A DNA stretch of 64,000 nucleotides from Longitalea arenae (GCF_016924755.1 NZ_JAFFJX010000005.1:310001-374000), one strand, 5' to 3'; positions 36,583 through 45,409 are shown, numbered from the stretch's first letter. Made by a program: numbers and translations. The notes: generated by a model from the sequence alone, not told the origin.

Positions 36583-36878
36583 GTTCACAGTTCTCTGTTC
36601 ACAGTTTTCAGTTCAAAGTTTATGGTTAAGACTTCCCTGTATGGGAACAATAAACTATAAACCACAAACCACAAACTCTTAACGGCAGTAACTTATTATA
36701 AAAAGAACCTATTCGTTCATTATAAGTAATTAGTCTTATTTAATTAAACCAATCGCCCCAACTGATTCCTTTGCAGTTTCCGTATTGTAATTTTAACCTG
36801 CGGACTTAATATTTATTTAAGAATTGTGCAGCAGCAACGTGGGTTACATTTCGTGTCTTTCGGAATTATAATTACAGA
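36583..36878. repeat. Intergenic region with TTTATGG/AACCACAAA inverted words
   Basis: After ccmF come GTTCACAG direct words (36583-36610), TTTATGGTTA (36618-36628) and, about 20 bp on, the inverse block ATAAACTATAAACCACAAACC (about 36647-36675). CGGCAGTAACTT at 36683-36694 resembles the core motif of the larger elements at 46671, 48882 and 57372. No gene is supported here. Confidence 0.6.
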
Positions 36879-36886
36879 TAATTTTG
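36879..36886 (+). promoter_or_regulatory. Promoter -7 element of the DUF4294 gene
   Basis: TAATTTTG matches TAnnTTTG, 21 bp upstream of the chosen ATG; CTTTC about 17 bp further upstream is a weak -33 candidate. Confidence 0.5.
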
Positions 36887-36907
36887 TACTATATTAGTAA
36901 CATTGGA

Positions 36908-37549
36908 ATGACTGCAGAAAGGAAAATATTAAGGAGATTTTTAGCGGTTTTGGCGTTTGTTGCTGTATCTATGAGTGCAGCATTCAGCCAAACGGCTCCC
37001 GATACGATTCCCTTACCCCAGTTGGGTCCGAATGATACCATTCCCGTTCCCGCAGAAATTCACGGCGGTGAATATGTGCCGGTGCAAACCCTCGAATGGA
37101 CCTGGGTGCAGGCGCCCTATCCCAAGCATTTATTGAAAAGAAGACAGGAATGGACGCGGCTGCGTAATGCCATATACGTTACCTATCCCTATGCCCGCCG
37201 GGCCGGCGCCATAATGAACGATATCAATGCGCGCATTGCCACCATGCCTGAAAAGGAAAAAAAGAAATACATCCACTCCCGCGAAAAAGAATTGAAGAAA
37301 CAGTTTGCCGAGCCGCTGAGCGAGCTCTCTATTTACCAGGGAAAAGTTTTAATGAAACTCATTAACCGGCAAACCGGTAATAACTGCTATAATATCATCA
37401 AGGAATATAAAGGCGGATTTACTGCCAGGGCCTGGCAAACCGTTGCCTTTGTATTTGGCAGCAACCTCAAACAGCCTTATAATGCCAATGGCGATGAGCG
37501 GGAAATGGAAAAGATCGTTCAGGAGGTTGAACGATTACATAGAATGTAG
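36908..37549 (+). CDS. Exported DUF4294 protein
   Basis: A 213-residue protein found widely in Bacteroidota and without established function. The ATG at 36908 gives a signal peptide (about 1-28, LAVLAFVAVSMSAAFSQ). Conserved-looking parts are LRNAIYVTYPYARRAGAIMNDINA, a lysine-rich helix (EKEKKKYIHSREKELKKQF) and the C-terminal INRQTGNNCYNIIKEYKGGFTARAWQTVAFVFGSNLKQPYN. An earlier TTG at 36884 is in frame but would overlap the promoter. A TTTATGG array starts at the base after its stop codon. Confidence 0.88.
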   Translation: MTAERKILRRFLAVLAFVAVSMSAAFSQTAPDTIPLPQLGPNDTIPVPAEIHGGEYVPVQTLEWTWVQAPYPKHLLKRRQEWTRLRNAIYVTYPYARRAGAIMNDINARIATMPEKEKKKYIHSREKELKKQFAEPLSELSIYQGKVLMKLINRQTGNNCYNIIKEYKGGFTARAWQTVAFVFGSNLKQPYNANGDEREMEKIVQEVERLHRM

Positions 37550-37590
37550 TTTATGGTTTATGGTTTATGGTTTATGGTTTGTTGTTTATC
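37550..37590. repeat. TTTATGG heptad array between convergent genes
   Basis: Four direct TTTATGG units then TTTGTTG start immediately after the DUF4294 stop codon. GTTTGTTG and GTTCAAA words here are also found in the element at 46671-46774, but the complementary right arm is missing. Confidence 0.85.
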
Positions 37591-37646
37591 GTTGTTCAAA
37601 TTTCACAGCTCATAATTATTTTCACAGATTTCCTACATTCCAAATG

Positions 37647-38135
37647 CTATGAATTCATTCTCTGAATGATGCCTGTGGTTGAAAAGCCTTCTACAATTGG
37701 ATTGATAATCACTTTACCGCCAGCCGCCATCACTTCCCTGGCGCCAACGATCTGCTCCAGCGTATAATCGCCCCCTTTAACCAATACATCAGGCTGAAGA
37801 GTAGTGATCAAATTAAGCGGCGTATCTTCTTCAAAAATGACCACCATATCCACCATGAGCAGTGCTGCCAGCACCAGGGCCCTCGATTGTTCATCATTTA
37901 CCGGGCGGCTATTGCCTTTCAAGCGTTTTGTACTGGCGTCGGAATTCAACCCAACCACTAAATAATCGGCTTCGGCAGCTGCCTGCGACAGCGAAAAAAT
38001 ATGACCACGATGTAAGATATCAAAAACCCCATTGGTGAATGCTACGGTCTTTCCGGTTATGCGCCATTGCCCTATTTTATGCAATGCTTCATTTAATGTA
38101 CATATCCTGGTACTGATGACATCAGCTTTTCTCAT
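37647..38135 (-). CDS. rfaE2: D-glycero-beta-D-manno-heptose 1-phosphate adenylyltransferase (RfaE2/HldE C-terminal type)
   Basis: This 162-residue cytidylyltransferase-fold enzyme makes ADP-heptose for lipopolysaccharide core. The nucleotide-binding motif is TNGVFDILHRGH (HxGH form) near 34-46, followed by VVGLNSDASTKRLKG, RPVNDEQSRALVLAAL and DVLVKGGDYTLEQIVGAREV. The C-terminus STTGIIQRM carries the conserved S/T-T-x-I-I element. It stands alone, without the kinase half found in HldE fusions. It overlaps the upstream flippase-like gene by 14 bp, indicating co-transcription. Confidence 0.92.
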   Translation of the reverse strand: MRKADVISTRICTLNEALHKIGQWRITGKTVAFTNGVFDILHRGHIFSLSQAAAEADYLVVGLNSDASTKRLKGNSRPVNDEQSRALVLAALLMVDMVVIFEEDTPLNLITTLQPDVLVKGGDYTLEQIVGAREVMAAGGKVIINPIVEGFSTTGIIQRMNS

Positions 38136-39144
38136 TTACGGTTGTTCTTTTATTAAAGTAGGGTAATACACTCAAAGCAATAAATCCGCTGATCAATGCA
38201 AAAAAGAATTGCACCGACCACATGAGCTGGCCAAATGCAAAGCCGAGGGAGCCTGCCAGTGCATATGCCTTCAATGTTCTTTCAACAAACAGCGGATATA
38301 CACCAAGGCCGCCACCGGGTACAGGTACGATCATCGCCAGGCTGCCCATGGTCAATACCGATAATGCCTGCGGAATGCCGAATGCGGAAGTTTCTCTCAT
38401 GGCCCAAAAACCGATCTGCACGCTCAGCAGGTACATGCTCCAGATCAATAGGGTATGAAAGATGAACCAGCCTTTATTCTTCAGGTAACGTACGCTGGTG
38501 ATACCATGCCAGATGCCTGAAAAAACAGTCTTTACCTTTTGAATGAATTTGATATGGCCGAACTTTTTAAATACAATGATCACAGCAACGACTGCCACCA
38601 AAAGAAGGGCCAGCAGGATAATGATCTTTGTTGCCGAAAATGAACCAGTTTTCGAGCTAAGGATGTCATTCAAAGCATCGTTGATATAACCGCCGATCAG
38701 ATCGGCCTGGGTAAGCAAAGTGATGATGATGACCAGCGCCAGGCATAAGACATCAAATGCACGCTCAGCCACGATGGTGCCTACCAGTTTATCGGCGGGA
38801 ACCTTTTCATAACGGGCCAGGATAGTGCATTTTAATACTTCGCCTAAACGGGGAACGGCCAGGTTGGCCATATAGCCGATCAACACGGCCATATAAGTAT
38901 TGAAGATCCTGGGTTTGTAGCCCAGCGGCTCCATCAGGATCTTCCATCGTACGGCCCTGCTGTAATGGCTCAATAACAAGGTGCACATGACCGGCAAAAT
39001 AAGCAGGTAATTCGCGTTGCGGAAGGCATCCTTAATTTTTACCCAGTCGCTGTCGGAGATATCTTTAATTGACCACCATACCAAAAAAATACTGAGCCCC
39101 AGGAAAAGGAGATACTGTAATATGCTCAGGATTTTTTTATTCAT
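38122..39144 (-). CDS. Flippase-like integral membrane protein (lysylphosphatidylglycerol-synthase TM family, UPF0104)
   Basis: About 340 residues with some eight membrane helices, including the family pattern SRAVRWKILMEPLGY, AVLIGYMANLAVPRLGEVLKCTILARYEKVPADKLVGTIVAERAFD and VPVPGGGLGVYPLFVERTLKAYAL. Members are thought to move lipids or lipid-linked sugars. The ATG at 39144 is preferred; the frame continues upstream to a TTG at 39165 that falls in an inverted repeat. The 14-bp overlap with rfaE2 suggests a link to the cell envelope. Confidence 0.88.
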   Translation of the reverse strand: MNKKILSILQYLLFLGLSIFLVWWSIKDISDSDWVKIKDAFRNANYLLILPVMCTLLLSHYSRAVRWKILMEPLGYKPRIFNTYMAVLIGYMANLAVPRLGEVLKCTILARYEKVPADKLVGTIVAERAFDVLCLALVIIITLLTQADLIGGYINDALNDILSSKTGSFSATKIIILLALLLVAVVAVIIVFKKFGHIKFIQKVKTVFSGIWHGITSVRYLKNKGWFIFHTLLIWSMYLLSVQIGFWAMRETSAFGIPQALSVLTMGSLAMIVPVPGGGLGVYPLFVERTLKAYALAGSLGFAFGQLMWSVQFFFALISGFIALSVLPYFNKRTTVNEKS

Positions 39145-39164
39145 ACCGGGGCGATTGTTTTTCA

Positions 39165-39229
39165 AAGTTACAGGTTTCAGACTGCAAGTTGCAAGGTAGG
39201 TGTACCCTGTGAGCTGAAACCTGTAACTT
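39165..39229. repeat. Hairpin with 16-bp perfect arms
   Basis: AAGTTACAGGTTTCAG (39165-39180) is perfectly complementary to 39214-39229, with a 33-nt loop that itself contains CAAGTTGCAAGG words. It lies between panD (upstream side of the minus transcript end) and the flippase-like gene start. The words match the RCAGGTT family at 25715. Confidence 0.85.
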
Positions 39230-39282
39230 GTAACATTTACTTAATAGAAGAAAGGGTAAACATTAGTTGAAATGCCAATGTG

Positions 39283-39627
39283 TTACAGCTTGTTTCCTGT
39301 TTGCGGAAATACAACTGAAGGTTTGAAATGTTTTGCTTTGTCAAAATCCATGGTAGCATAAGAGATCACGATCACAATATCGCCTACAGCACCCTGGCGG
39401 GCAGCAGGACCGTTCAAACAGCAAACGCCTGAACCGCGTTTCCCTTTAATAAGATAGGTTTCAATGCGGGAACCATTGTTCACGTTCACGATCTGTACTT
39501 TTTCGTATTCGATCATGTTGGCCGCTTCCATCAGGTCTTCATCCAGTGTTAAGCTACCTACATAATTGAGGTTAGCTTCCGTAATCGTTACGCGGTGAAT
39601 TTTTGACTTCAGTATTTCTATCTCCAT
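39283..39627 (-). CDS. panD: Aspartate 1-decarboxylase
   Basis: PanD makes beta-alanine for pantothenate and coenzyme A. The 114-residue proenzyme shows the self-cleavage site Gly24-Ser25 ([10 protein letters not shown]), which yields the pyruvoyl cofactor, and Lys9, Tyr58-region and [20 protein letters not shown] motifs of the family. Length is normal. It is next to panC on the same strand, 63 bp apart, so the two steps of pantothenate synthesis are probably co-expressed. Confidence 0.97.
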   Translation of the reverse strand: MEIEILKSKIHRVTITEANLNYVGSLTLDEDLMEAANMIEYEKVQIVNVNNGSRIETYLIKGKRGSGVCCLNGPAARQGAVGDIVIVISYATMDFDKAKHFKPSVVFPQTGNKL

Positions 39628-39690
39628 GTCTTGTTTTTGTTATTCGATTTTATAAAACGGGCGCAAGCTACGTATTAATTGTTGAACCGA

Positions 39691-40545
39691 TCATACCAAC
39701 ATATTATCAATTAATCGCACATCACTCAGGAAAGCGGCTATCAAGGCAACCCGGGGCTGCTCATCTTTACTATCGGCGTTTGCCACGGCGGGTTCCAGGG
39801 TATTGGCGTCGGCCAGTTCAACGTAATCGATCCTGAAGCCGGCGCCGGTGAGCAATTTGGTGGCTTTGTCCTTTATAACAGCCCAGGCTATGTGTTGGTT
39901 GTATGCTTCTTTAATAAGGGTAAGGCTTTTATAAATGGCGGTAGCTTTATGCCGGTCTTCGGGGGAGAGGCGCAGGTTGCGGCTGCTCATGGCCAGTCCA
40001 TCGGGTTCCCGCAGGGTAGGGCAGGTTATCAGCGTAATGGACGATTGCATAAGCTGCAGCAGGCGGCTTACCACCATACATTGCTGGTAATCTTTCTGTC
40101 CCATAAATAATAAGTGCGGCTGAACCATGGTCAGCAGCCGGTTCATCACCTGGCAAACCCCCTGAAAATGTCCCGGGCGGTATTTTCCTTCCAGCAGGGT
40201 TTCCAGATAACCGAGGTCATACTGTTCCAGGCCGCTGGTGCCATTGGGATACATTTCCGCAATGGCTGGCAGGAACAATACGTCGCAGCCGGCTGCCTCC
40301 AGTTTCATGATGTCCTTTTCAATGGTGTTGGGATATTTCTGATAATCAACCGGATTATTGAACTGCGTAGGATTTACGAATATGCTGCAAACGGTCAGGT
40401 CCGTATCCTTTTTAGAGCGGTCGATCAGGGCGATATGACCGTCGTGAAGGGCTCCCATGGTGGGCACAAAACCCGTTTGTTTCCCTGCGTTTTTCTGTTG
40501 ATGAATATACCTGGCAAGCGCTCCGGCATATTTGAAAATGATCAT
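39691..40545 (-). CDS. panC: Pantothenate synthetase
   Basis: PanC joins pantoate to beta-alanine with ATP. The 284-residue protein has the HxGH signature in VPTMGALHDGHIALI (about 28-42), the pantoate site FVNPTQFNNPVDYQKYP, LEGKYRPGHFQGVCQVMNRLL, the MGQKDYQQCMVV segment and the KMSKS-like MSSRNLRLSPEDR. It is full length. panD follows in the same direction. The starch-synthase-like gene is divergent, with a 213-bp spacer. Confidence 0.97.
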   Translation of the reverse strand: MIIFKYAGALARYIHQQKNAGKQTGFVPTMGALHDGHIALIDRSKKDTDLTVCSIFVNPTQFNNPVDYQKYPNTIEKDIMKLEAAGCDVLFLPAIAEMYPNGTSGLEQYDLGYLETLLEGKYRPGHFQGVCQVMNRLLTMVQPHLLFMGQKDYQQCMVVSRLLQLMQSSITLITCPTLREPDGLAMSSRNLRLSPEDRHKATAIYKSLTLIKEAYNQHIAWAVIKDKATKLLTGAGFRIDYVELADANTLEPAVANADSKDEQPRVALIAAFLSDVRLIDNMLV

Positions 40546-40709
40546 TTAACGAAATTTTAAGTTTTATGGCCGCCCTGTTCCTGTTTCTATGGAGGCCTTA
40601 TTCATCATTCATTCAAAAAATATAGGTTCCCGGTCCGGTTTAGGAACATATGCTGTATACCGGAGCCGCTTTGCCTGCAAAGGCCGATCAGAACTAATAA
40701 AAAAACCTT

Positions 40710-40717
40710 AACTTTGC
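40710..40717 (+). promoter_or_regulatory. Promoter -7 element of the starch-synthase-like gene
   Basis: TAACTTTG matches TAnnTTTG, 41 bp upstream of the ATG at 40759. Confidence 0.5.
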
Positions 40718-40758
40718 ACCCTGATTTTTAAAAGTTAGCTCATTAACTATTATCTATA

Positions 40759-41571
40759 ATGCTGACAAAGAAAAGAATTTTATTTATTGCTAACGAAATG
40801 TCCCCCTACCTGGAATTAACGGAATTCTCCGAAACAGTTAACCGGTTGGCAATAAAGGCAAATGAAAATGGCTTTGAAGTACGTTGTATCATGCCCCGGT
40901 TCGGGGTCATCAACGAAAGACGTCATCGCCTTCATGAAGTGGTTCGGTTGTCGGGCATTAATGTTTCGGTAGGTAATGACGATTATCCTCTTCAAATTAA
41001 AGTAGCTTCTTTACCCAATGCACGATTACAGGTGTACTTCCTCGACAATGAAGACCTGTTCAAACGTAAATTTATATTCCACGATGAAGGCGAAAAGTGG
41101 TTTGAGGACAATGATCTGCGCACGGTGTTTTTCTGCAAAGGCGCTTTGGAAACGGTAAAAAAATTCGGCTGGCCGCCTGATATCATTCATTGCAGCGGCT
41201 GGATGACCGGTTTGATCCCCCTGTACCAAAAGACCGCTTATAAAAAAGAACCGGTGTTTTCGCATAGCAAGGTCATTTATACCATCGGCAACAATTCGCA
41301 TAAAGAAAAGCTGGGTGATGATTTCCTGAAGATCGCTTCTATCAGTTCTTTTGTAAAAGAAAAAGACCTGGAGCCTTTCAAAGATGGCACTACCAATGCA
41401 ATGATGCGGGGCGGGGCCACTTACGCGGATGCCATCACTTTCGGCGCCGAGAAAGTGGATAAAAAGCTGGTGGAAGAGTTCGGTAAAGTAAAAGGCAAAA
41501 AGGTGCTCACCTATAATGCCGAGTCTGATCTGACTGATTATCTTCAATTATACCACGATCTTACCAAGTAA
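40759..41571 (+). CDS. Short starch/glycogen synthase-like protein (GT5 N-terminal domain only)
   Basis: A 270-residue protein resembling only the N-terminal Rossmann domain of GT5 glycogen synthases (full enzymes are about 480 residues). Homologous parts are KRILFIANEMSPYLELTEF, FEVRCIMPRFGVINERRHRLHEV, VYFLDNEDLFKRK, CKGALETVKKFGWPPDIIHCSGWMTGLIPLY and KVIYTIGN. The ADP-glucose KxGGL loop expected after the first strand is replaced by LELTEFSE, and the catalytic C-terminal domain is absent. It is probably not a glucosyltransferase. Short forms next to panC/panD are, as I recall, common in Bacteroidota, which implies a conserved unrecognised role. Confidence 0.85.
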   Translation: MLTKKRILFIANEMSPYLELTEFSETVNRLAIKANENGFEVRCIMPRFGVINERRHRLHEVVRLSGINVSVGNDDYPLQIKVASLPNARLQVYFLDNEDLFKRKFIFHDEGEKWFEDNDLRTVFFCKGALETVKKFGWPPDIIHCSGWMTGLIPLYQKTAYKKEPVFSHSKVIYTIGNNSHKEKLGDDFLKIASISSFVKEKDLEPFKDGTTNAMMRGGATYADAITFGAEKVDKKLVEEFGKVKGKKVLTYNAESDLTDYLQLYHDLTK

Positions 41572-41581
41572 CAGGTCTCAG

Positions 41582-41661
41582 GTGATAAGTTAAATGTATA
41601 GGATGTTCACAAGTAATCAACAATTACATTTGTCAATGACTTAAAACGTAGCTCTTATCAC
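41582..41661. other. Inverted repeat in the metK leader
   Basis: GTGATAAG (41582-41589) pairs with CTTATCAC (41654-41661) about 60 bp upstream of metK. I could not fit it to a known SAM riboswitch. The GTGATAAG word resembles the octamer repeat family. Confidence 0.35.
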
Positions 41662-41720
41662 TTAGAACTTATATATTTACCCATTAATATTCTATTCAAT
41701 TCCAACAAACAAAAAGTACT

Positions 41721-42974
41721 ATGCCTTACTTATTTACTTCTGAGAGTGTTTCGGAAGGCCATCCTGATAAAATAGCTGATCAAATTTCTGATGCCCTTAT
41801 TGACAACTTCCTGGCATTTGATCCTCAATCTAAAGTAGCCTGCGAAACATTGGTTACTACCGGTCAGGTAGTGCTGGCAGGAGAAGTTAAGTCAAAAGCA
41901 TACCTTGATGTTCAGGAAATAGCCCGCGAAGTGATCCGCAAAATTGGTTATACCAAGAGCGAATACATGTTCGAAGCCAGCTCCTGCGGGGTATTATCAG
42001 CTATTCACGAACAGTCTGCTGATATCAACCAGGGTGTTGACAAATCCAAGAAAGAAGAACAGGGCGCCGGCGACCAGGGTATGATGTTTGGTTATGCAAC
42101 CAACGAAACAGAGGATTATATGCCCCTGGCATTGGACATTGCCCATAAATTATTAATTGAACTGGCTGCCCTTCGCCGCGAAGGCAAACAGATCAAATAC
42201 CTGCGTCCTGATGCCAAAAGCCAGGTAACTCTTGAGTACGACGATAATAATAAACCCGTTCGTATCGACGCCATTGTGGTAAGCACACAACACGATGATT
42301 TCGATTCTGAAACCAAAATGGCAAAAAAGATCAAGGATGATGTGATCAATATCCTGATCCCGCGCGTGAAAGCCAAGTATAAAAAATACGCACACCTCTT
42401 CAACGATAAGATCAAGTATCATATCAACCCCACTGGTAAATTCGTGATCGGTGGACCGCACGGCGATACCGGCTTAACCGGCCGTAAGATCATCGTAGAT
42501 ACCTACGGTGGTAAAGGTGCACACGGTGGTGGCGCCTTCAGCGGAAAAGACCCTTCGAAAGTTGACCGATCTGCGGCTTATGCTACCCGTCACATTGCCA
42601 AGAACCTGGTAGCTTCAGGTTTGTGTGAAGAAGTGCTGGTACAGGTTTCTTACGCTATTGGTGTTGCCCAACCTATGGGATTGTACATTAATACCTATGG
42701 CACCGCCAAAGTTGAACTGACCGATGGTGAAATTGCCAAACGCGTAGCCCAGATCTTCGATATGCGTCCTTATTTCATTGAGCAACGCTTAAAGCTGCGT
42801 AATCCTATTTACAGCGAAACAGCTGCTTACGGGCACATGGGCCGTCAGCCGGAGATCGTTGAAAAAACATTCGTTGCGCCCGATGGCAAAACCGTTAAGA
42901 AAAAAGTAGAACTGTTTACCTGGGAGAAACTGGATTATGTAAAAAAGATCAAACAGGCTTTCGGTATCAGATAA
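41721..42974 (+). CDS. metK: S-adenosylmethionine synthetase
   Basis: MetK makes SAM from methionine and ATP. The 417-residue protein shows [15 protein letters not shown] near the N-terminus, the hexapeptide GAGDQG with MMFGYA, and the phosphate-binding [26 protein letters not shown]. It is somewhat longer than the Escherichia coli enzyme (384) through insertions such as the lysine-rich [14 protein letters not shown] segment, typical of Bacteroidota. A clear terminator follows. It supplies the methyl donor for Pcm, RlmB and the TylF-like enzyme in this window. Confidence 0.98.
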   Translation: MPYLFTSESVSEGHPDKIADQISDALIDNFLAFDPQSKVACETLVTTGQVVLAGEVKSKAYLDVQEIAREVIRKIGYTKSEYMFEASSCGVLSAIHEQSADINQGVDKSKKEEQGAGDQGMMFGYATNETEDYMPLALDIAHKLLIELAALRREGKQIKYLRPDAKSQVTLEYDDNNKPVRIDAIVVSTQHDDFDSETKMAKKIKDDVINILIPRVKAKYKKYAHLFNDKIKYHINPTGKFVIGGPHGDTGLTGRKIIVDTYGGKGAHGGGAFSGKDPSKVDRSAAYATRHIAKNLVASGLCEEVLVQVSYAIGVAQPMGLYINTYGTAKVELTDGEIAKRVAQIFDMRPYFIEQRLKLRNPIYSETAAYGHMGRQPEIVEKTFVAPDGKTVKKKVELFTWEKLDYVKKIKQAFGIR

Positions 42975-42998
42975 TAAGCTTTATTTCATTATATTATT

Positions 42999-43035
42999 CA
43001 GCCCTGTTCCGGTTTAACCGCAACGGGGCTGTTTA
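42999..43035 (+). terminator. Rho-independent terminator of metK
   Basis: CAGCCCTGTT (42999-43008) pairs with AACGGGGCTG (43022-43031) with one G-U-type mismatch, followed by TTTATTTG. It starts 25 bp after the metK stop. Confidence 0.85.
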
Positions 43036-43063
43036 TTTGTAGCATAATTTATAATTTCGATCC

Positions 43064-43624
43064 ATGAATGAACAACACAATCCCTGGAAGGTTTTAGGTG
43101 AAAAGAAGGTATACGAAAATCCCTGGATCAGGCTTACTGAGTTCGATGTGATCAATCCCTCGGGCGGAAAAGGTATTTATGGTACGGTACATTTCAAAGG
43201 TATTGCGATCGGCGTACTGCCGCTGGATGAGGACCTGAATACCTACCTGGTGGGGCAATACCGCTTTCCGCTGAACCAGTACAGCTGGGAAATGCCTGAA
43301 GGCGGTGGCGCTTTGGACGTAGATCCGGTGGAATCGGCCAAAAGGGAATTGCAGGAAGAAACGGGGCTGATGGCAGAAGAATTCACGAGAATAGTAGAGA
43401 TGCATTTAAGCAATTCTGTTACGGATGAATATGCGATCATCTACCTGGCCCGCCGGCTGAGCCAGCATACGGCCAGTCCCGAAGAAACGGAAGAATTACA
43501 GGTAAAAAAACTGCCCTTTGAAGAAGCCTATCAAATGGTAGAACGCGGCGAGATCACCGATTCCATGACGGTAGCTGCCATTTATAAAGTAAAACTCATG
43601 TTGGCTGATGGACGGATTTCATAA
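43064..43624 (+). CDS. NUDIX hydrolase (ADP-ribose pyrophosphatase-like)
   Basis: A 186-residue hydrolase of nucleoside diphosphate compounds, close to ADP-sugar pyrophosphatases. The NUDIX box reads GGGALDVDPVESAKRELQEETGL. The REL-EE core with its metal-binding glutamates is intact, but the first Glu of the classical box is Asp and the spacing to REL is one residue shorter, so the substrate or metal geometry may be slightly altered. TAATTTCG (43052-43059) upstream is a possible weak -7 element. It overlaps rlmB by 17 bp, so the two are translationally coupled. Confidence 0.9.
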   Translation: MNEQHNPWKVLGEKKVYENPWIRLTEFDVINPSGGKGIYGTVHFKGIAIGVLPLDEDLNTYLVGQYRFPLNQYSWEMPEGGGALDVDPVESAKRELQEETGLMAEEFTRIVEMHLSNSVTDEYAIIYLARRLSQHTASPEETEELQVKKLPFEEAYQMVERGEITDSMTVAAIYKVKLMLADGRIS

Positions 43625-44381
43625 AAAAAGACCAGGTATTAATAAATCGGCTTTGATCATAGGCCGCCAGCCCATAATTGAAGCGATTCAATCGGGCAGG
43701 CCCATCGACAAGATCTTCTTTCAGCGAAATGTAAGCGGGGATGCCATCGGCACCATTCGCCAGCTGGCCCGCGAACATAATATTCCCATTCAGCAGGTGC
43801 CGCCTGAAAAGCTGCTATCGTTTACAAAAGCCAATCACCAGGGCTGTATAGCCATTGCCGGTTTGGTGCAGTATATGGACCTGCAACAGGTGATCGATCA
43901 TGTGCTCGGCAATGGTGAAACCCCGCTGTTCGTAATACTGGATGGCATAACCGATGTGCGTAATATTGGCGCCATTGCCCGCAGTGCCGTTTGCTGCGGT
44001 GCGCAGGCCATCATTATTCCCGATAAAGGGGTAGGGGCCCTGAATGAAGAAGCCATGAAGTCTTCTGCAGGTGCTTTAGAAAAGATCAATATCTGCCGGG
44101 TGAACAGTTTAATGAAAGCGGTAGACACCCTGCACCTCAACGGCATAAAAGTATTCGCTACGGAAATGACCGCTGAAAAATTCCTTTATGAAGTGGATTA
44201 TGCAGAGCCCTGCTGCATTGTGATGGGCAATGAAGAGAACGGTGTATTCCCTGCCCTAATGAAGATCTGCGATGAAAAGATAAAGATACCCATGGCCGGG
44301 AACTTTGAATCGTTCAACGTATCGGTAGCTACGGGGATCGTTTTATATGAGGCCATGAAGAAAAGAATAACAGCAACGTGA
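43608..44381 (+). CDS. rlmB: 23S rRNA (guanosine-2'-O-)-methyltransferase, SPOUT class
   Basis: RlmB methylates a 23S rRNA guanosine using SAM. The 257-residue protein has an N-terminal substrate-binding domain (LIIGRQPIIEAIQSGRPIDKIFFQ) and a trefoil-knot SPOUT domain with the three motifs DVRNIGAIARSA, CIVMGNEENGV and IPMAGNFESFNVSVATGIVLYE. All are intact. It overlaps the NUDIX gene by 17 bp. Its stop codon TGA is itself part of the first GTGATAAT unit of the following octamer array. Confidence 0.95.
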   Translation: MDGFHKKRPGINKSALIIGRQPIIEAIQSGRPIDKIFFQRNVSGDAIGTIRQLAREHNIPIQQVPPEKLLSFTKANHQGCIAIAGLVQYMDLQQVIDHVLGNGETPLFVILDGITDVRNIGAIARSAVCCGAQAIIIPDKGVGALNEEAMKSSAGALEKINICRVNSLMKAVDTLHLNGIKVFATEMTAEKFLYEVDYAEPCCIVMGNEENGVFPALMKICDEKIKIPMAGNFESFNVSVATGIVLYEAMKKRITAT

Positions 44382-44425
44382 TAATGTGATAATTTGATAA
44401 TTTGATAATGTGATAATGAATACAG
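44378..44425. repeat. KTGATAAT octamer array with GAATACAG flank
   Basis: Five 8-bp units (GTGATAAT, GTGATAAT, TTGATAAT, TTGATAAT, GTGATAAT) are followed by GAATACAG (44418-44425). The first unit supplies the rlmB stop codon. The same flank follows the octamers at 54360-54390. AACCACAAACC words near 44486-44505 are a lone right arm of the TTTATGG family. Confidence 0.85.
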
Positions 44426-44524
44426 TATTAGCAGGCGGTGAGAAGATAGGGAAGACTGCATAAGGTGGGGCGTTTAGCATGAAAGAACCACAAACCACAA
44501 ACAAAAAACCATAAAACCGAAATT

Positions 44525-45409
44525 ATGGTTGTAGAAAGAAAAAAGGAAGATGCGATTAAGTTAATCGAATGTCCCCGCGATGCGATGCAGGGCTGGCCGG
44601 TATTTATTCCTACGGAGAAAAAGATCGAATACCTGAATGCCTTGTTGCAGGTAGGCTTTCATACCCTCGATTTTGGCAGTTTTGTATCGGCCAAAGCCAT
44701 ACCGCAGATGGCCGATACGGCAGCAGTATTAAAAGGGTTGAAAGACTCACCAGTTGAAACAGACACAAAATTATTGGCCATCATAGCCAATGTACGTGGC
44801 GCTGAAGACGCTGCCGCCTTTGAAGAGATCGATTACCTGGGATTTCCGTTTTCCGTATCTGCCACCTTTCAGCTGCGCAATACCAATAGCACAATGGAAG
44901 AATCCCTGCAACGGGTCATCGAGATCCAACGCATTTGTGAACAGAGCGGCAAGCAACTGGTCATTTATATCTCCATGGGATTTGGTAATCCCTATGGCGA
45001 TCCCTGGTCGGCAGCCATCGTTTTCGACTGGGTGAACCGGATCGCAGACCTGGGTGTATCTATTATTTCCCTGGCCGATACGGTGGGACTGGCAACACCC
45101 GACCAGGTGAATGCCATTACCAGTTATGTGATCAGGCAATTACCCGGTCATGAAATAGGAGTGCACCTGCATAGCAGTCCGCACAACCGCATTGCCAAAA
45201 TAGAAGCGGCCTGGCAGGCCGGCTGCCGGCGCTTCGACGGCGCCCTGAAAGGCATCGGCGGATGTCCCATGGCCAATGATGAACTGGTAGGAAATATGGA
45301 TACCGAATGGCTCATATCATATTTAGAACAATATGAGAATTTGCCGGGGTTAAATAAAACAGCGCTGGCTAAAAGTGTTACCTTAGCTAACGAAATATTT
45401 ACCTTATGA
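44525..45409 (+). CDS. mvaB: Hydroxymethylglutaryl-CoA lyase
   Basis: This 294-residue TIM-barrel lyase splits HMG-CoA to acetoacetate and acetyl-CoA, the last step of leucine breakdown. Motifs include the N-terminal ECPRDAMQGWP (catalytic Asp-Arg region replaced from PRD..Q), LDFGSFVSAKAIPQMADT, the metal-site HLHSS after GVHL, and the catalytic-Cys loop DGALKGIGGCPMA. Nothing else of leucine catabolism is adjacent. Its TGA overlaps the ATG of a 57-codon reading frame (ATGA). Confidence 0.92.
   Translation: MVVERKKEDAIKLIECPRDAMQGWPVFIPTEKKIEYLNALLQVGFHTLDFGSFVSAKAIPQMADTAAVLKGLKDSPVETDTKLLAIIANVRGAEDAAAFEEIDYLGFPFSVSATFQLRNTNSTMEESLQRVIEIQRICEQSGKQLVIYISMGFGNPYGDPWSAAIVFDWVNRIADLGVSIISLADTVGLATPDQVNAITSYVIRQLPGHEIGVHLHSSPHNRIAKIEAAWQAGCRRFDGALKGIGGCPMANDELVGNMDTEWLISYLEQYENLPGLNKTALAKSVTLANEIFTL

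Noticed and set aside
40759-41571. Starch-synthase gene truncated by frameshift
   Set aside because: No remaining GT5 C-terminal sequence lies downstream; a stop codon and then the metK leader follow, and short forms seem normal in this phylum.
41572-41720. SAM riboswitch upstream of metK
   Set aside because: Only one 8-bp inverted repeat is visible; conserved cores of known SAM riboswitch classes were not found.
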